A stretch of DNA of 64,000 bases from an uncultured Aquimarina sp. (GTDB lineage Bacteria > Bacteroidota > Bacteroidia > Flavobacteriales > Flavobacteriaceae). Location: the NCBI GenBank assembly GCA_947503135.1, contig CANNCQ010000001.1, positions 1-64,000 on the forward strand, read 5' to 3'. Positions 1-8,165 of the stretch are shown here, in pieces. Below the pieces are notes generated by a model. It had not been told where the DNA came from. It ran no database searches and was given only the letters and a program-made list of their open reading frames with translations. The position numbers and the translations under genes were made by a program. Position 1 is the first letter of the stretch, and the number at the start of each line of letters is the position of its first letter.

Positions 1-57
1 TAGGTGTAAAGGCAGTAATGTCATAGCCAAGTAGTACTAATAACCCGTAGGCTTATG
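1..57 (+). rRNA. 23S ribosomal RNA, 3' end only
   Basis: The window opens inside the last bases of a large-subunit rRNA. The stretch with 'agtactaataacccgtaggc' matches the usual end of Bacteroidota 23S genes, and a 5S gene follows about 115 bases later. The exact 3' end is uncertain by about 10 bases. The spacer to the 5S gene holds no tRNA that I can see. Confidence 0.75.
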
Positions 58-173
58 CGTCGCAACGCTTATAAATGTCTTTATAAACAAGCATTTTACA
101 AAACACTCTATCGTAAATGATTTATCAATATGTTAACTTATATTTTATAGTACTTGTACTATTAAAAATTTAA

Positions 174-276
<103 letters not shown>

Positions 277-280
277 TTTT

Positions 281-316
281 AAAGTCCTTTACATTTTTTT
301 GTAAAGGACTTTTTTT
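281..316 (+). terminator. rRNA operon terminator
   Basis: A 12-base perfect stem (AAAGTCCTTTAC with GTAAAGGACTTT) encloses a T-rich loop and is followed by a T run. It is a rho-independent terminator placed immediately after the 5S gene. Confidence 0.92.
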
Positions 317-350
317 GTTTATTATTTTTGACTCTTACGTTTAAAAAATT

Positions 351-1253
351 ATGTGGTTATATTTAGGTTTACTTTCTGCTTTGTTTTTAGGGTTACATAA
401 TCTTTGTAAAAAACATGCAGTTGCTGATAATGCAGTTATTCCTGTGTTGTTAGGAACTATTTTATCGGGATTATTACTGCTAACTCCATTTTTTATTTTG
501 TCAAAAATTAATGTTGATTTAGCTAAAGAAGTAGGGTTTTATATACCTAGTATATCACTAAGAACTCATGGTTTTATATTTTTTAAAGCATGCATTATGG
601 CTAGCTCTTGGATGCTTGCTTTTTCAGCTCTTAAACATTTGCCTATAACTATAGTTACTCCAATACGCTCGGCAGGACCTTTTTTTACTTTTATAGGAGC
701 TATTTTTTTGTATAATGAACAACCTGTTTTTTTACAATGGATTGGATTTTTTCTGATTATATTTTCTGTTTTTTTGTATTCTAGAATAGGGAAAAAAGAG
801 GGTATAATTTTTAAGAATAATAAATGGATATATGCTATTATAGGTGCTACATTTTTAGGTGCTTCTAGTGGACTTTACGATAAATTTTTAATTCAATTTT
901 TAGATTTAAACCCTCAAACTTTACAGTTTTGGTTTTGTTGGTATGTAAGTCTCATTTTAATAGTGATTTTAGGTATTTCTTGGTATTCAAATAAAATTAT
1001 TCATAAATCATTCAAATGGAGGTGGAGTATTCCTGCTGTTGGAATATTATTACAAACTGCAGATTATTTTTACTTTAAGGCGTTACAGAATCCTGAAGCC
1101 TTAATTATGCTTCTTTCCGCTGTAAAGCGAAGCCAAATTTTAATAGCTGTATTGGTTGGAGGTATTATCTTTAAAGAAAAAAATAAGAGAAAAAAACTAA
1201 TACCTTTAGTAGGAGTGATGATTGGAGTAGGCTTGATATTATATTCAAACTAA
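351..1253 (+). CDS. EamA/DMT-family transporter
   Basis: This 300-residue protein is almost entirely hydrophobic, with about ten predicted membrane segments in two similar halves. That is the standard size and topology of the drug/metabolite transporter superfamily. The first half includes a typical EamA stretch near residues 85-105 (LPITIVTPIRSAGPFF), and the second half starts near residue 155. It sits in the inner membrane and probably exports a small metabolite, but the substrate cannot be read from sequence. It starts about 35 bases after the rRNA terminator, so it needs its own promoter. The gap to the Sua5 gene downstream is only 17 bases, so the two are probably co-transcribed. Confidence 0.85.
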   Translation: MWLYLGLLSALFLGLHNLCKKHAVADNAVIPVLLGTILSGLLLLTPFFILSKINVDLAKEVGFYIPSISLRTHGFIFFKACIMASSWMLAFSALKHLPITIVTPIRSAGPFFTFIGAIFLYNEQPVFLQWIGFFLIIFSVFLYSRIGKKEGIIFKNNKWIYAIIGATFLGASSGLYDKFLIQFLDLNPQTLQFWFCWYVSLILIVILGISWYSNKIIHKSFKWRWSIPAVGILLQTADYFYFKALQNPEALIMLLSAVKRSQILIAVLVGGIIFKEKNKRKKLIPLVGVMIGVGLILYSN

Positions 1254-1270
1254 TATTTTATATTTATTAT

Positions 1271-1888
1271 ATGGCACAGTTGATAAAAATTTATGAAGAA
1301 AACCCTAATCCAAAACAAATTGCGCAAGTGGTTAAGGTTTTGAGAGCTGGGGGATTAGTTATTTTTCCGACTGATACGGTTTATGGATTAGGCTGTGACA
1401 TTACAAATACTAAAGCTTTGTCTCGAATTGCTAAAATTAAAGGAATAAAATTAGAGAAGGCAAATTGGTCTTTTTTATGTAAAGACCTTAGTAATTTATC
1501 TGATTATGTAAAACAAATAGATACTTCTACTTTTAAGATATTAAAAAGATGTTTACCAGGACCTTTTACATTTATACTGCCTGGGAATAATTCTTTACCT
1601 AAGGTTTTTAAGAAAAAGAAAACTGTTGGTATACGCGTTCCTGATAATCAAATATGTCATGATTTAGTTGAAGCGCTTGGGAACCCTATAGTGTCTACTT
1701 CTATACGAGATGAAGATACTATTTTAGAATATACTACAGACCCGGAACTTATTTTGGAGAAATGGGATAAACTTGTAGATGTTGTTATTGATGGCGGTTA
1801 TGGAGATAATATACCTTCAACTATTGTTGATTTAACAGAAGGTTTAGAAATTGTTAGAGAAGGTAAGGGAGATATTAATTTACTGTAG
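1271..1888 (+). CDS. L-threonylcarbamoyladenylate synthase (YrdC/Sua5 family)
   Basis: This 205-residue protein has a single YrdC domain with the family signatures: FPTDTVYGLGCD near residues 32-43, LPGPFTFIL near 95-103 and VGIRVPD near 119-125. The enzyme uses threonine, bicarbonate and ATP to make threonylcarbamoyl-AMP, the donor for t6A at tRNA position 37. It is the short form without the C-terminal Sua5 domain. Its 3' end overlaps the convergent peptide-binding gene by 14 bases. MtaB, which thiomethylates t6A, is encoded under 2 kb away. Some YrdC relatives have other or unknown roles, so assignment as the main t6A enzyme is likely but not certain. Confidence 0.88.
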   Translation: MAQLIKIYEENPNPKQIAQVVKVLRAGGLVIFPTDTVYGLGCDITNTKALSRIAKIKGIKLEKANWSFLCKDLSNLSDYVKQIDTSTFKILKRCLPGPFTFILPGNNSLPKVFKKKKTVGIRVPDNQICHDLVEALGNPIVSTSIRDEDTILEYTTDPELILEKWDKLVDVVIDGGYGDNIPSTIVDLTEGLEIVREGKGDINLL

Positions 1889-3503
1889 TTTTTTTTACAT
1901 TTTTCAAGTAAAGAAAACTTTGAGAGTTATTAGGAATACCGATTACATTTTTTCTGTCAAACCGTATTGCTTCATCGTAAAAAAGAGGTATTATCGGAGC
2001 TTCTTCAATTAATATAGAATCTAATTTTTGATAAATTAATTTACGTTCGTTTATTTCATTTATAAAAAAACTTTTCCTGTACAACCTTTCAAATTCATCA
2101 TTTTTGAAATGGGTATAATTAGGACCGTTAGGAGCAAATTTTTCAGATATATAAGGAATCATAAAATTTTCAGCATCGGGATAATCTGCAATCCAACTAG
2201 CTCTGAACATAGAAATTTTACCCCCTTTTTTCTTTTGACGTAAGGTTCCTGCAGGCATAACTTCAACATTAATTATTATTCCTATTTTTTGAACTTCTCG
2301 TTGAATAAATTCACAAAGCGTAGCATATTCGGATGTGGTGCCTAGAGTAATTTTAGTTAAGTTAGAACCTGTTTCATTTTTAAATTTATTGAAATAAGCT
2401 TTGGCTTTTTCAGGTTGGTATGAATATCCTTTTTGTGCATTGTAGCCTTCTATGCCTTTGGGTATAAAACCGCTATTGGCTGGAGTACCTATATTATTTC
2501 TTAAAAAAGAAATCATTGCTTTTCTGTCGAAACCGTAGTTAATTGCTTTTCTTAAGTTTTTATTTTGCAGTTTACTTTTTTTATCTCCCAAGTAAAAGCC
2601 AATATATTCCGAATTTAATGAAGGTATTTTGTGTAAAGTGATGTCGTTTTGATATAAAGGATTAAGTAATCCTTTTGGTGTTAAAAGCTCATCTTTATAA
2701 GAGTTATCGATACTTCTTAACATATCGAGATTCCCTTGTACAAACTGTAAGAATTCAGCTTGTTTGTCTGATAAAAAAGTAATGGCAACAGCTTCAAGAT
2801 AAGGTAATTGATTTCCATTATTATCTTTCTCGTAATATAATTTGTTTTTTCTAAAAACTAATTTGGTGTTTTCTTCCCATGCTTTGAATTGAAAAGGACC
2901 TGTACCAACAGGGTTTTTTCTAAACATTCCTCCATAATAATCAATAGCCTCTTTGGGTACTACCGAACAATATTTGGTGCTTAATAAGCTTAAATAAGCG
3001 GGAAAAGGTTTTTTTAAAATAATTTGAAAAGTACTGTCATTTATAGCTTGATAGCGATCTACAAAATCCATAACCCATCTTCCGGAAGAAGCTACTTTTG
3101 GATCTGTTAAACGGTTAAAACTATAAGTAAAATCTTGAGCTTTTACATTTCTTGTTTTGGAATCCGTTTTAAAACAGTCATTTGTATGGAAATAAACATC
3201 TTTTCTTAAGTTGAAGGTGTAAGTTTTCATGTCTTTCGAGACTTTCCAGCTTTTAGCAATATCGGGTTTTATGGCCAGTTTTTCATCTAGCTGAATTAAA
3301 CCACTGAACAATTGATTGCATGCATTTAGCCGTGCTAAATCACGAGAAAATGCAGGGTCTAGTGTTGGAATGTTGCTATTTTCATTATATCTAAAAACTA
3401 AATGATCACGATTTTCATTATTGGTATTATCACAACTAAAAAATAATATAATTGAAACAAAAAGAATTAAGTTATGTAGTAAGCTCTTCAATTTTAAATA
3501 CAA
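1875..3503 (-). CDS. Peptide ABC transporter substrate-binding lipoprotein
   Basis: This 542-residue protein belongs to the family 5 solute-binding proteins (SBP_bac_5, OppA/DppA type). It has a hydrophobic leader ending in the lipobox LFFSC, with the lipidated cysteine at residue 24. The early motif TLDPAFSRDLARLNACNQLF and the middle stretch KAINYGFDRKAMI are typical of the family. It would bind oligopeptides outside the inner membrane and pass them to an ABC permease. No permease or ATPase gene is next to it, so the partner must lie elsewhere. Its start region overlaps the upstream flank of divergent mtaB, and the two genes probably share a compact promoter region. Confidence 0.85.
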   Translation of the reverse strand: MYLKLKSLLHNLILFVSIILFFSCDNTNNENRDHLVFRYNENSNIPTLDPAFSRDLARLNACNQLFSGLIQLDEKLAIKPDIAKSWKVSKDMKTYTFNLRKDVYFHTNDCFKTDSKTRNVKAQDFTYSFNRLTDPKVASSGRWVMDFVDRYQAINDSTFQIILKKPFPAYLSLLSTKYCSVVPKEAIDYYGGMFRKNPVGTGPFQFKAWEENTKLVFRKNKLYYEKDNNGNQLPYLEAVAITFLSDKQAEFLQFVQGNLDMLRSIDNSYKDELLTPKGLLNPLYQNDITLHKIPSLNSEYIGFYLGDKKSKLQNKNLRKAINYGFDRKAMISFLRNNIGTPANSGFIPKGIEGYNAQKGYSYQPEKAKAYFNKFKNETGSNLTKITLGTTSEYATLCEFIQREVQKIGIIINVEVMPAGTLRQKKKGGKISMFRASWIADYPDAENFMIPYISEKFAPNGPNYTHFKNDEFERLYRKSFFINEINERKLIYQKLDSILIEEAPIIPLFYDEAIRFDRKNVIGIPNNSQSFLYLKNVKKTTVN

Positions 3504-3582
3504 TTATTTGTTGGTATCTTTGTGGTGCCGTTTTAGGAAAGGCTTAAAACGTAAATATACAGTTCCCCTAGCAAATTTAACT

Positions 3583-4956
3583 ATGGCTACTTCAAAAAAA
3601 GTTGCTTTTTATACCTTAGGTTGCAAGCTTAATTTTTCAGAAACTTCTACAATAGCACGAAATGTGTTAAAAGAAGGTTTTGAACGTGTAGACTTTACAG
3701 AATCCGCAGACTTATATGTTATTAACACGTGTTCGGTGACAGAGAATGCCGATAAGCGGTTTAGAACCATAGTAAAACAAGCTTTAAAGGCAAACGAAAA
3801 TGCTTTTGTGGCCGCTGTTGGTTGTTATGCCCAGTTAAAACCCGAAGAATTAGCCGCTGTTGATGGAGTGGATTTAGTTTTGGGAGCAACTGAGAAATTT
3901 AATATTACAAACTATATTGATGACCTTACTAAGAATGAAATAGGAAGTATTCATTCTTGTGAAATTGAAGATGCTGATTTTTATGTGGGTTCCTATGCCG
4001 TAGGAGATCGTACGCGGGCTTTTTTAAAAGTACAAGATGGATGTGACTATAAATGTACTTATTGTACTATTCCTTTAGCAAGGGGTATATCTCGTAGTGA
4101 TACCTTAGAAAACGTATTAAAAAATGCTAAAGAAATTTCTGAAAAAAATATAAAAGAAATTGTTTTAACAGGGGTGAATATAGGTGATTACGGAAAAGGA
4201 GAGTTTGGAAATAAAAAACACGAGCACACCTTTTATGAGCTCGTCCAAGCTTTAGATAAAGTAACGGGTATTGAACGCTTACGAATATCTTCTATTGAGC
4301 CTAATTTGTTAAAGAATGAAACCATTGATTTTGTATCTAAATCAAAATGTTTTGTTCCGCATTTTCATATACCACTACAATCGGGTTCGGATACGCTTTT
4401 AAAGCTTATGAAACGGAGGTATTTAACAGGATTGTACATTGATCGTGTTACAAAGATAAAAGAAGTATTGCCTCATGCTTGTATTGGTGTTGATGTAATC
4501 GTTGGTTTTCCAGGAGAAACAGAAGAATTGTTTTTAGAGACTTACAATTTTTTAAATAAACTTCCTATTTCGTATTTGCATGTATTTACCTATTCTGAAA
4601 GAGAAAATACAGCAGCTGCTACAATGCACCATCCAGTACCTAAAAATATACGCGCCAAGCGAAGTAAAATGTTACGAGGGCTTTCGGTTAAAAAACGCTA
4701 TGCTTTTTATCAATCGCAAATTAATTCAGAAAGATCAGTACTTTTTGAGTCGGAAAATAAAGAGGGGTATATTCATGGGTTCACAGAAAACTATGTTAAA
4801 GTTAAGGCACCTTGGAATCCTACATTAATAAATACGATACATAAAGTAAAATTAACTGAAATTGAAGAGGATGGAGTAGTGGGTATTGAGTTTATAGATG
4901 AGCCTTTTCCCGAAAATGATTTATCCATAAGTAATCTTTTGAATAAGAGTTTTTGA
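3583..4956 (+). CDS. mtaB: tRNA t6A37 methylthiotransferase MtaB
   Basis: This 457-residue radical-SAM enzyme converts t6A37 to ms2t6A37 in tRNAs reading ANN codons. The start chosen is the ATG giving MATSKKVAFYTLGCK; the longer open frame to 3421 would run through the divergent gene's start and does not look like MtaB. The N-terminal UPF0004 domain holds three cysteines for one iron-sulfur cluster (TLGCK near 14, VINTCSV near 50, VGCYA near 80). The radical-SAM triad is DGCDYKCTYCTIP near residue 155, and a C-terminal TRAM-like domain follows. The length is normal for MtaB. The nearby YrdC gene makes its substrate modification. Confidence 0.93.
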   Translation: MATSKKVAFYTLGCKLNFSETSTIARNVLKEGFERVDFTESADLYVINTCSVTENADKRFRTIVKQALKANENAFVAAVGCYAQLKPEELAAVDGVDLVLGATEKFNITNYIDDLTKNEIGSIHSCEIEDADFYVGSYAVGDRTRAFLKVQDGCDYKCTYCTIPLARGISRSDTLENVLKNAKEISEKNIKEIVLTGVNIGDYGKGEFGNKKHEHTFYELVQALDKVTGIERLRISSIEPNLLKNETIDFVSKSKCFVPHFHIPLQSGSDTLLKLMKRRYLTGLYIDRVTKIKEVLPHACIGVDVIVGFPGETEELFLETYNFLNKLPISYLHVFTYSERENTAAATMHHPVPKNIRAKRSKMLRGLSVKKRYAFYQSQINSERSVLFESENKEGYIHGFTENYVKVKAPWNPTLINTIHKVKLTEIEEDGVVGIEFIDEPFPENDLSISNLLNKSF

Positions 4957-5052
4957 TAAAGAATTAAGCCCCTCAAATTTTATACGTTTGATTGCGGCAG
5001 TAGTGAACTAAAAGATAATGGAGAGCAAAGTATTTTTTAATAGAAATACATC

Positions 5053-5136
5053 TTGGCATTTCGGAAATATAGTCATACATTTGCACGCCTGTATTTATGC
5101 AGGTAAAGGAATGTTTAATAAGTAAAATTAATTAGT
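5053..5136 (+). promoter_or_regulatory. rplM-rpsI promoter and leader
   Basis: A perfect Bacteroidota -7 element TACATTTG (5076-5083) lies about 20 bases after a TTGG -33-like element (5053). The leader that follows contains a small inverted repeat, CCTG-tatttatg-CAGG, ending near 5103. Autogenous L13 leaders have been proposed in Bacteroidota, and this one could be such a site, but I cannot confirm the fold. Confidence 0.6.
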
Positions 5137-5592
5137 GTGGACACATTAAGTTACAAAACGGTATCGGCTAATAAGGAAACTGCTAACAAAGAGTGGTTAT
5201 TAGTTGACGCTGAAGGACAAACTTTAGGTCGCCTTTCTTCTAAAGTTGCAAAGCTTTTAAGAGGAAAACACAAGCCTTGTTTTACTCCTCATGCAGATTG
5301 TGGTGATAACGTAGTAGTTATTAACGCGGAAAAAATCAAATTGAGCGGTAAAAAATGGAGTGAGAAAACTTACATCCGTCACACAGGCTATCCAGGTGGA
5401 CAAAGAAGTCTAACAGCACAAGAAATGTTTGACAAAGGCTCGGAACGTCTTGTTGAAAGAGCAGTAAAAGGAATGTTACCTAAAAACAAATTAGGAGCTG
5501 AACTTTTTAGAAATTTAAAAGTGGTTAACGGTGCAGCTCATAAATATGACTCACAAAAGCCAAGAATTATTAACTTACAAGAATTTAAGTAA
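5137..5592 (+). CDS. rplM: 50S ribosomal protein L13
   Basis: This 151-residue protein is L13. It shows [22 protein letters not shown] near residues 20-41, HTGYPGG near 88-94, and [13 protein letters not shown] near 109-121. L13 is an early assembly protein of the large subunit. The start is a GTG codon giving [14 protein letters not shown], a normal N-terminus for flavobacterial L13, and no better ATG is available. The stop overlaps the rpsI start by one base (taATG), so the two are translationally coupled in the usual rplM-rpsI operon. Confidence 0.97.
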   Translation: MDTLSYKTVSANKETANKEWLLVDAEGQTLGRLSSKVAKLLRGKHKPCFTPHADCGDNVVVINAEKIKLSGKKWSEKTYIRHTGYPGGQRSLTAQEMFDKGSERLVERAVKGMLPKNKLGAELFRNLKVVNGAAHKYDSQKPRIINLQEFK

Positions 5593-5978
5593 TGGAAGTT
5601 ATTCACAAAATCGGTCGTAGAAAGACCTCGGTTGCACGTATATATTTGTCAGAAGGAACTGGTAAAGTAACGGTAAACAAAAAAGATTTAGCGGATTATT
5701 TAACTACTGCTACTTTACAGTACAAAGTTAATCAGCCTTTTATTTTAACTGAAAACGAAGAGAAATACGACGTTAAAGTTAATGTATTTGGAGGAGGAAT
5801 CACAGGTCAAGCAGAAGCTATTCGTTTAGCGATCTCTAGAGCTTTATGTGAAATTGATGCTGAGCACAGATTAGTTCTTAAGCCAGAAGGTCTTTTAACA
5901 AGAGATCCTCGTATGGTTGAACGTAAAAAGTTTGGTCAGAAGAAAGCACGTAAGAAATTCCAATTCTCGAAACGTTAA
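5592..5978 (+). CDS. rpsI: 30S ribosomal protein S9
   Basis: This 128-residue protein is S9. It begins with [13 protein letters not shown], has the glycine-rich [19 protein letters not shown] near residues 66-84, and ends in the basic tail [12 protein letters not shown] that reaches the P-site tRNA. It is translationally coupled to rplM through a one-base overlap. The gap to rpsB is about 150 bases and contains its own leader structures. Confidence 0.97.
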   Translation: MEVIHKIGRRKTSVARIYLSEGTGKVTVNKKDLADYLTTATLQYKVNQPFILTENEEKYDVKVNVFGGGITGQAEAIRLAISRALCEIDAEHRLVLKPEGLLTRDPRMVERKKFGQKKARKKFQFSKR

Positions 5979-6037
5979 TTCTATATTCAGTTTTATATTG
6001 AATATCATTTTAATTAAACAGAAATTGTTGTCGTTGT

Positions 6038-6076
6038 TTCGAACTTAGTTCGAAAGTTAGTTTAGCATCTAAACTA
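6038..6076 (+). promoter_or_regulatory. Two hairpins in the rpsB leader
   Basis: Two perfect inverted repeats stand side by side in the 151-base gap before rpsB: TTCGAAC-tta-GTTCGAA at 6038-6054 and TAGTTTAG-cat-CTAAACTA at 6058-6076. No T run follows, so a plain terminator is unlikely. In RNA they would form tandem stem-loops about 55-90 bases ahead of the rpsB start, a good position for autoregulation by S2. Confidence 0.5.
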
Positions 6077-6129
6077 CGAGAAATCGGAGTTGCTATATTA
6101 AGTCCAACGGAACGTAAACTATTACAAAA

Positions 6130-6945
6130 ATGGCAAACAACATTGAAGTAAAAGAATTATTAGACGCAGGTGTACACTTTGGTCACCTTACACGTCGATG
6201 GGATCCAAATATGGCTCCTTATATATATATGGAACGTAATGGAATCCATATTATAAACTTATATAAAACAGCTGCTAAAATTGAAGAGTCTTGTGAGGCT
6301 TTGAAAAAAATTGCTGCTTCAGGAAGAAAAATTCTCTTCGTAGCAACAAAAAAGCAAGCTAAAGAAATTGTAGCAGAAAAAGCTGCCAAAGCAAACCAAC
6401 CTTTCATCACAGAAAGATGGCCTGGTGGTATGCTTACCAACTTCGTAACTATTCGTAAGGCAATCAAAAAGATGGCTACTATCGATAGAATGAAGAAGGA
6501 TGGTACGTTTATGACACTTTCGAAGAAAGAACGTTTACAAGTTGATCGTTTGAGAGCTAAGTTAGAGAAAAACTTAGGTTCAATCGTTGATATGACTCGT
6601 TTGCCAGGTGCTTTGTTTATTGTAGATATTACAAGAGAACACATCGCGGTAAAAGAAGCTCAGAAATTAAACATTCCTATTTTCGCAATGGTTGATACTA
6701 ATTCTGACCCACGTCAGGTTGATTATATCATCCCTGCAAATGATGATGCTTCTAAGTCAATTGACAAAGTAATGACTCACGTAAGTGATGCTATCATCGA
6801 AGGATTAAGTGAGCGTAAAACAGCTAAGGACAATAAAGATGCGGAAGTAAAAGCAGCAAAAGAAGCTAAAGCTGAAGCATCTAAAGTAGAAGCAGCACCA
6901 GCTGCGGAAGCAACTCCTGCTACTGAAGAAACAAAGGCAGAATAA
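6130..6945 (+). CDS. rpsB: 30S ribosomal protein S2
   Basis: This 271-residue protein is S2. Signatures include LLDAGVHFGHLTRRWDPNM near residues 10-28, RWPGGMLTNF near 97-106, and VDTNSDP near 188-194. After the conserved domain comes an Ala/Glu/Lys-rich tail from about residue 230 (AKAEASKVEAAPAAEATPA), a low-complexity extension common in Bacteroidota S2. The gene heads the usual rpsB-tsf pair. Its 5' leader carries two hairpins, and another hairpin lies between it and tsf. Confidence 0.97.
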   Translation: MANNIEVKELLDAGVHFGHLTRRWDPNMAPYIYMERNGIHIINLYKTAAKIEESCEALKKIAASGRKILFVATKKQAKEIVAEKAAKANQPFITERWPGGMLTNFVTIRKAIKKMATIDRMKKDGTFMTLSKKERLQVDRLRAKLEKNLGSIVDMTRLPGALFIVDITREHIAVKEAQKLNIPIFAMVDTNSDPRQVDYIIPANDDASKSIDKVMTHVSDAIIEGLSERKTAKDNKDAEVKAAKEAKAEASKVEAAPAAEATPATEETKAE

Positions 6946-6985
6946 TTACTGCTACTGAAATTAGTATAATTTCGTAAAATTCAAT

Positions 6986-7021
6986 AAGTCGTTGTGAGTA
7001 TATATATATTTACAGCGACTT
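6986..7021 (+). promoter_or_regulatory. Hairpin between rpsB and tsf
   Basis: A 10-base-pair stem with one G-U pair (AAGTCGTTGT with ACAGCGACTT) encloses an AT-rich loop in the 112-base gap between the two genes. No T run follows. It could be an attenuator, a processing site or an mRNA stabiliser that sets the S2 to EF-Ts ratio. Confidence 0.45.
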
Positions 7022-7057
7022 ACTTCATTAAAAATAAATAGTAAAAAATATATAGTT

Positions 7058-8026
7058 ATGTCTAAAATAAGCGCTGCAGACGTAGGTAAATTAAGAAAAA
7101 CTACCGGAGCTGGAATGATGGATTGTAAAAAAGCCTTAGTGGAAGCTGAAGGTGATTTTGACAAAGCAATCGATGTTCTTCGTAAAAAAGGTCAAAAAAT
7201 TGCTGATAAGAGAGCAGATAGAGATTCAAGCGAAGGAGCTGTTGTTTCTAAAATTAATGATGATGCTACACGTGGTGTGGTTTTATCTTTAAACTGTGAA
7301 ACTGATTTTGTTGCAAAGAATGATACTTATGTAACTATGGCTAAAAAAATGGCCGATGTAGCATTAGCATATAATTCTAAAGAAGAATTTTTGGCAGCTG
7401 AATATGAAAGTGGAATTACAGTTCAAGAAAAATTAATTGAGCAAACTGGAGTTATTGGTGAAAAAATAGAAATAGGTGACTTTAAAGTATTAGAAGCTCC
7501 TTTTGTAGGTACTTATATTCATGGGAACAAAATAGGTGCTTTAGTAGGTTTATCTTCTCCAGTAGAGGGTGGTGCTGAATTAGCAAAAAGTGTTTCTATG
7601 CAAGTGGCATCTATGGGGGCAACTACATTGTCATATAAAGATTTTGATCCAGAATTTGTTGCTTCCGAAACAGAAGCTCGAATTGCTGCCATCGAAAAAG
7701 ATAATATTGAATTAGGTCGTTTAGGTAAAACATTAAAAAATGTACCTTTATTTATCTCAAGATCTCAATTAAATGATGAAGTTTTAGCTAAAGCTGAAGC
7801 AGTAATCAAGGAAGAATTGAAAGCTGAAGGTAAGCCAGAAAAAATTTGGGATAGAATTTTACCTGGTAAATTAGAGCGTTTTATCTCTGATAACACAACT
7901 TTGGATCATGAAAAATGTTTGTTAGATCAGCGTTTTATTATGGACGAATCTATGAATGTTGCTGAATTTGTTGCTTCTAAAGGTGATGTTTCAGTTCACA
8001 GTTTTGTAAAAGTTTCTTTGGTATAG
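7058..8026 (+). CDS. tsf: Elongation factor Ts
   Basis: This 322-residue protein is EF-Ts, the nucleotide exchange factor for EF-Tu. The N-terminal UBA-like module contains VGKLRKTTGAGMMDCKKALVEA (residues 9-30). The core includes LNCETDFVAKND near residues 78-89, the segment that contacts EF-Tu. The length is normal for Bacteroidota. It lies downstream of rpsB as in most bacteria, and a strong terminator follows the stop codon. Confidence 0.96.
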   Translation: MSKISAADVGKLRKTTGAGMMDCKKALVEAEGDFDKAIDVLRKKGQKIADKRADRDSSEGAVVSKINDDATRGVVLSLNCETDFVAKNDTYVTMAKKMADVALAYNSKEEFLAAEYESGITVQEKLIEQTGVIGEKIEIGDFKVLEAPFVGTYIHGNKIGALVGLSSPVEGGAELAKSVSMQVASMGATTLSYKDFDPEFVASETEARIAAIEKDNIELGRLGKTLKNVPLFISRSQLNDEVLAKAEAVIKEELKAEGKPEKIWDRILPGKLERFISDNTTLDHEKCLLDQRFIMDESMNVAEFVASKGDVSVHSFVKVSLV

Positions 8027-8055
8027 TTTTAATTAACTATTCAATAAAATATTTA

Positions 8056-8082
8056 AGGCTATCTTTTGATAGCCTTTTTTAT
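8056..8082 (+). terminator. rpsB-tsf terminator
   Basis: A 9-base perfect stem (AAGGCTATC, TTTT loop, GATAGCCTT) is followed by a T run, 30 bases after the tsf stop. Confidence 0.93.
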
Positions 8083-8120
8083 GTTTTCCTGGTAAACTTT
8101 AATGCCAATTTTAGAGCAAA

Positions 8121-8150
8121 AAAAAAGCGAGATACTTCTCGCTTTTTTTT
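8121..8150 (-). terminator. lon terminator (bidirectional)
   Basis: The stem AGCGAGA-tact-TCTCGCT at 8126-8143 is flanked by A's on the left and T's on the right, so it can end transcription from both sides. It sits 16 bases beyond the lon stop. Confidence 0.9.
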
Positions 8151-8165
8151 AACTATAATTTTTAA

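Noticed and set aside
3421-3582. N-terminal extension of MtaB by 54 residues
   Set aside because: It runs through the start of the divergent lipoprotein gene and MtaB proteins begin at the MATSKKVAFYTLGCK position.
4580-4828. Second plus-strand frame inside mtaB
   Set aside because: It lies entirely within the conserved radical-SAM gene in another frame; composition is that of a shadow.
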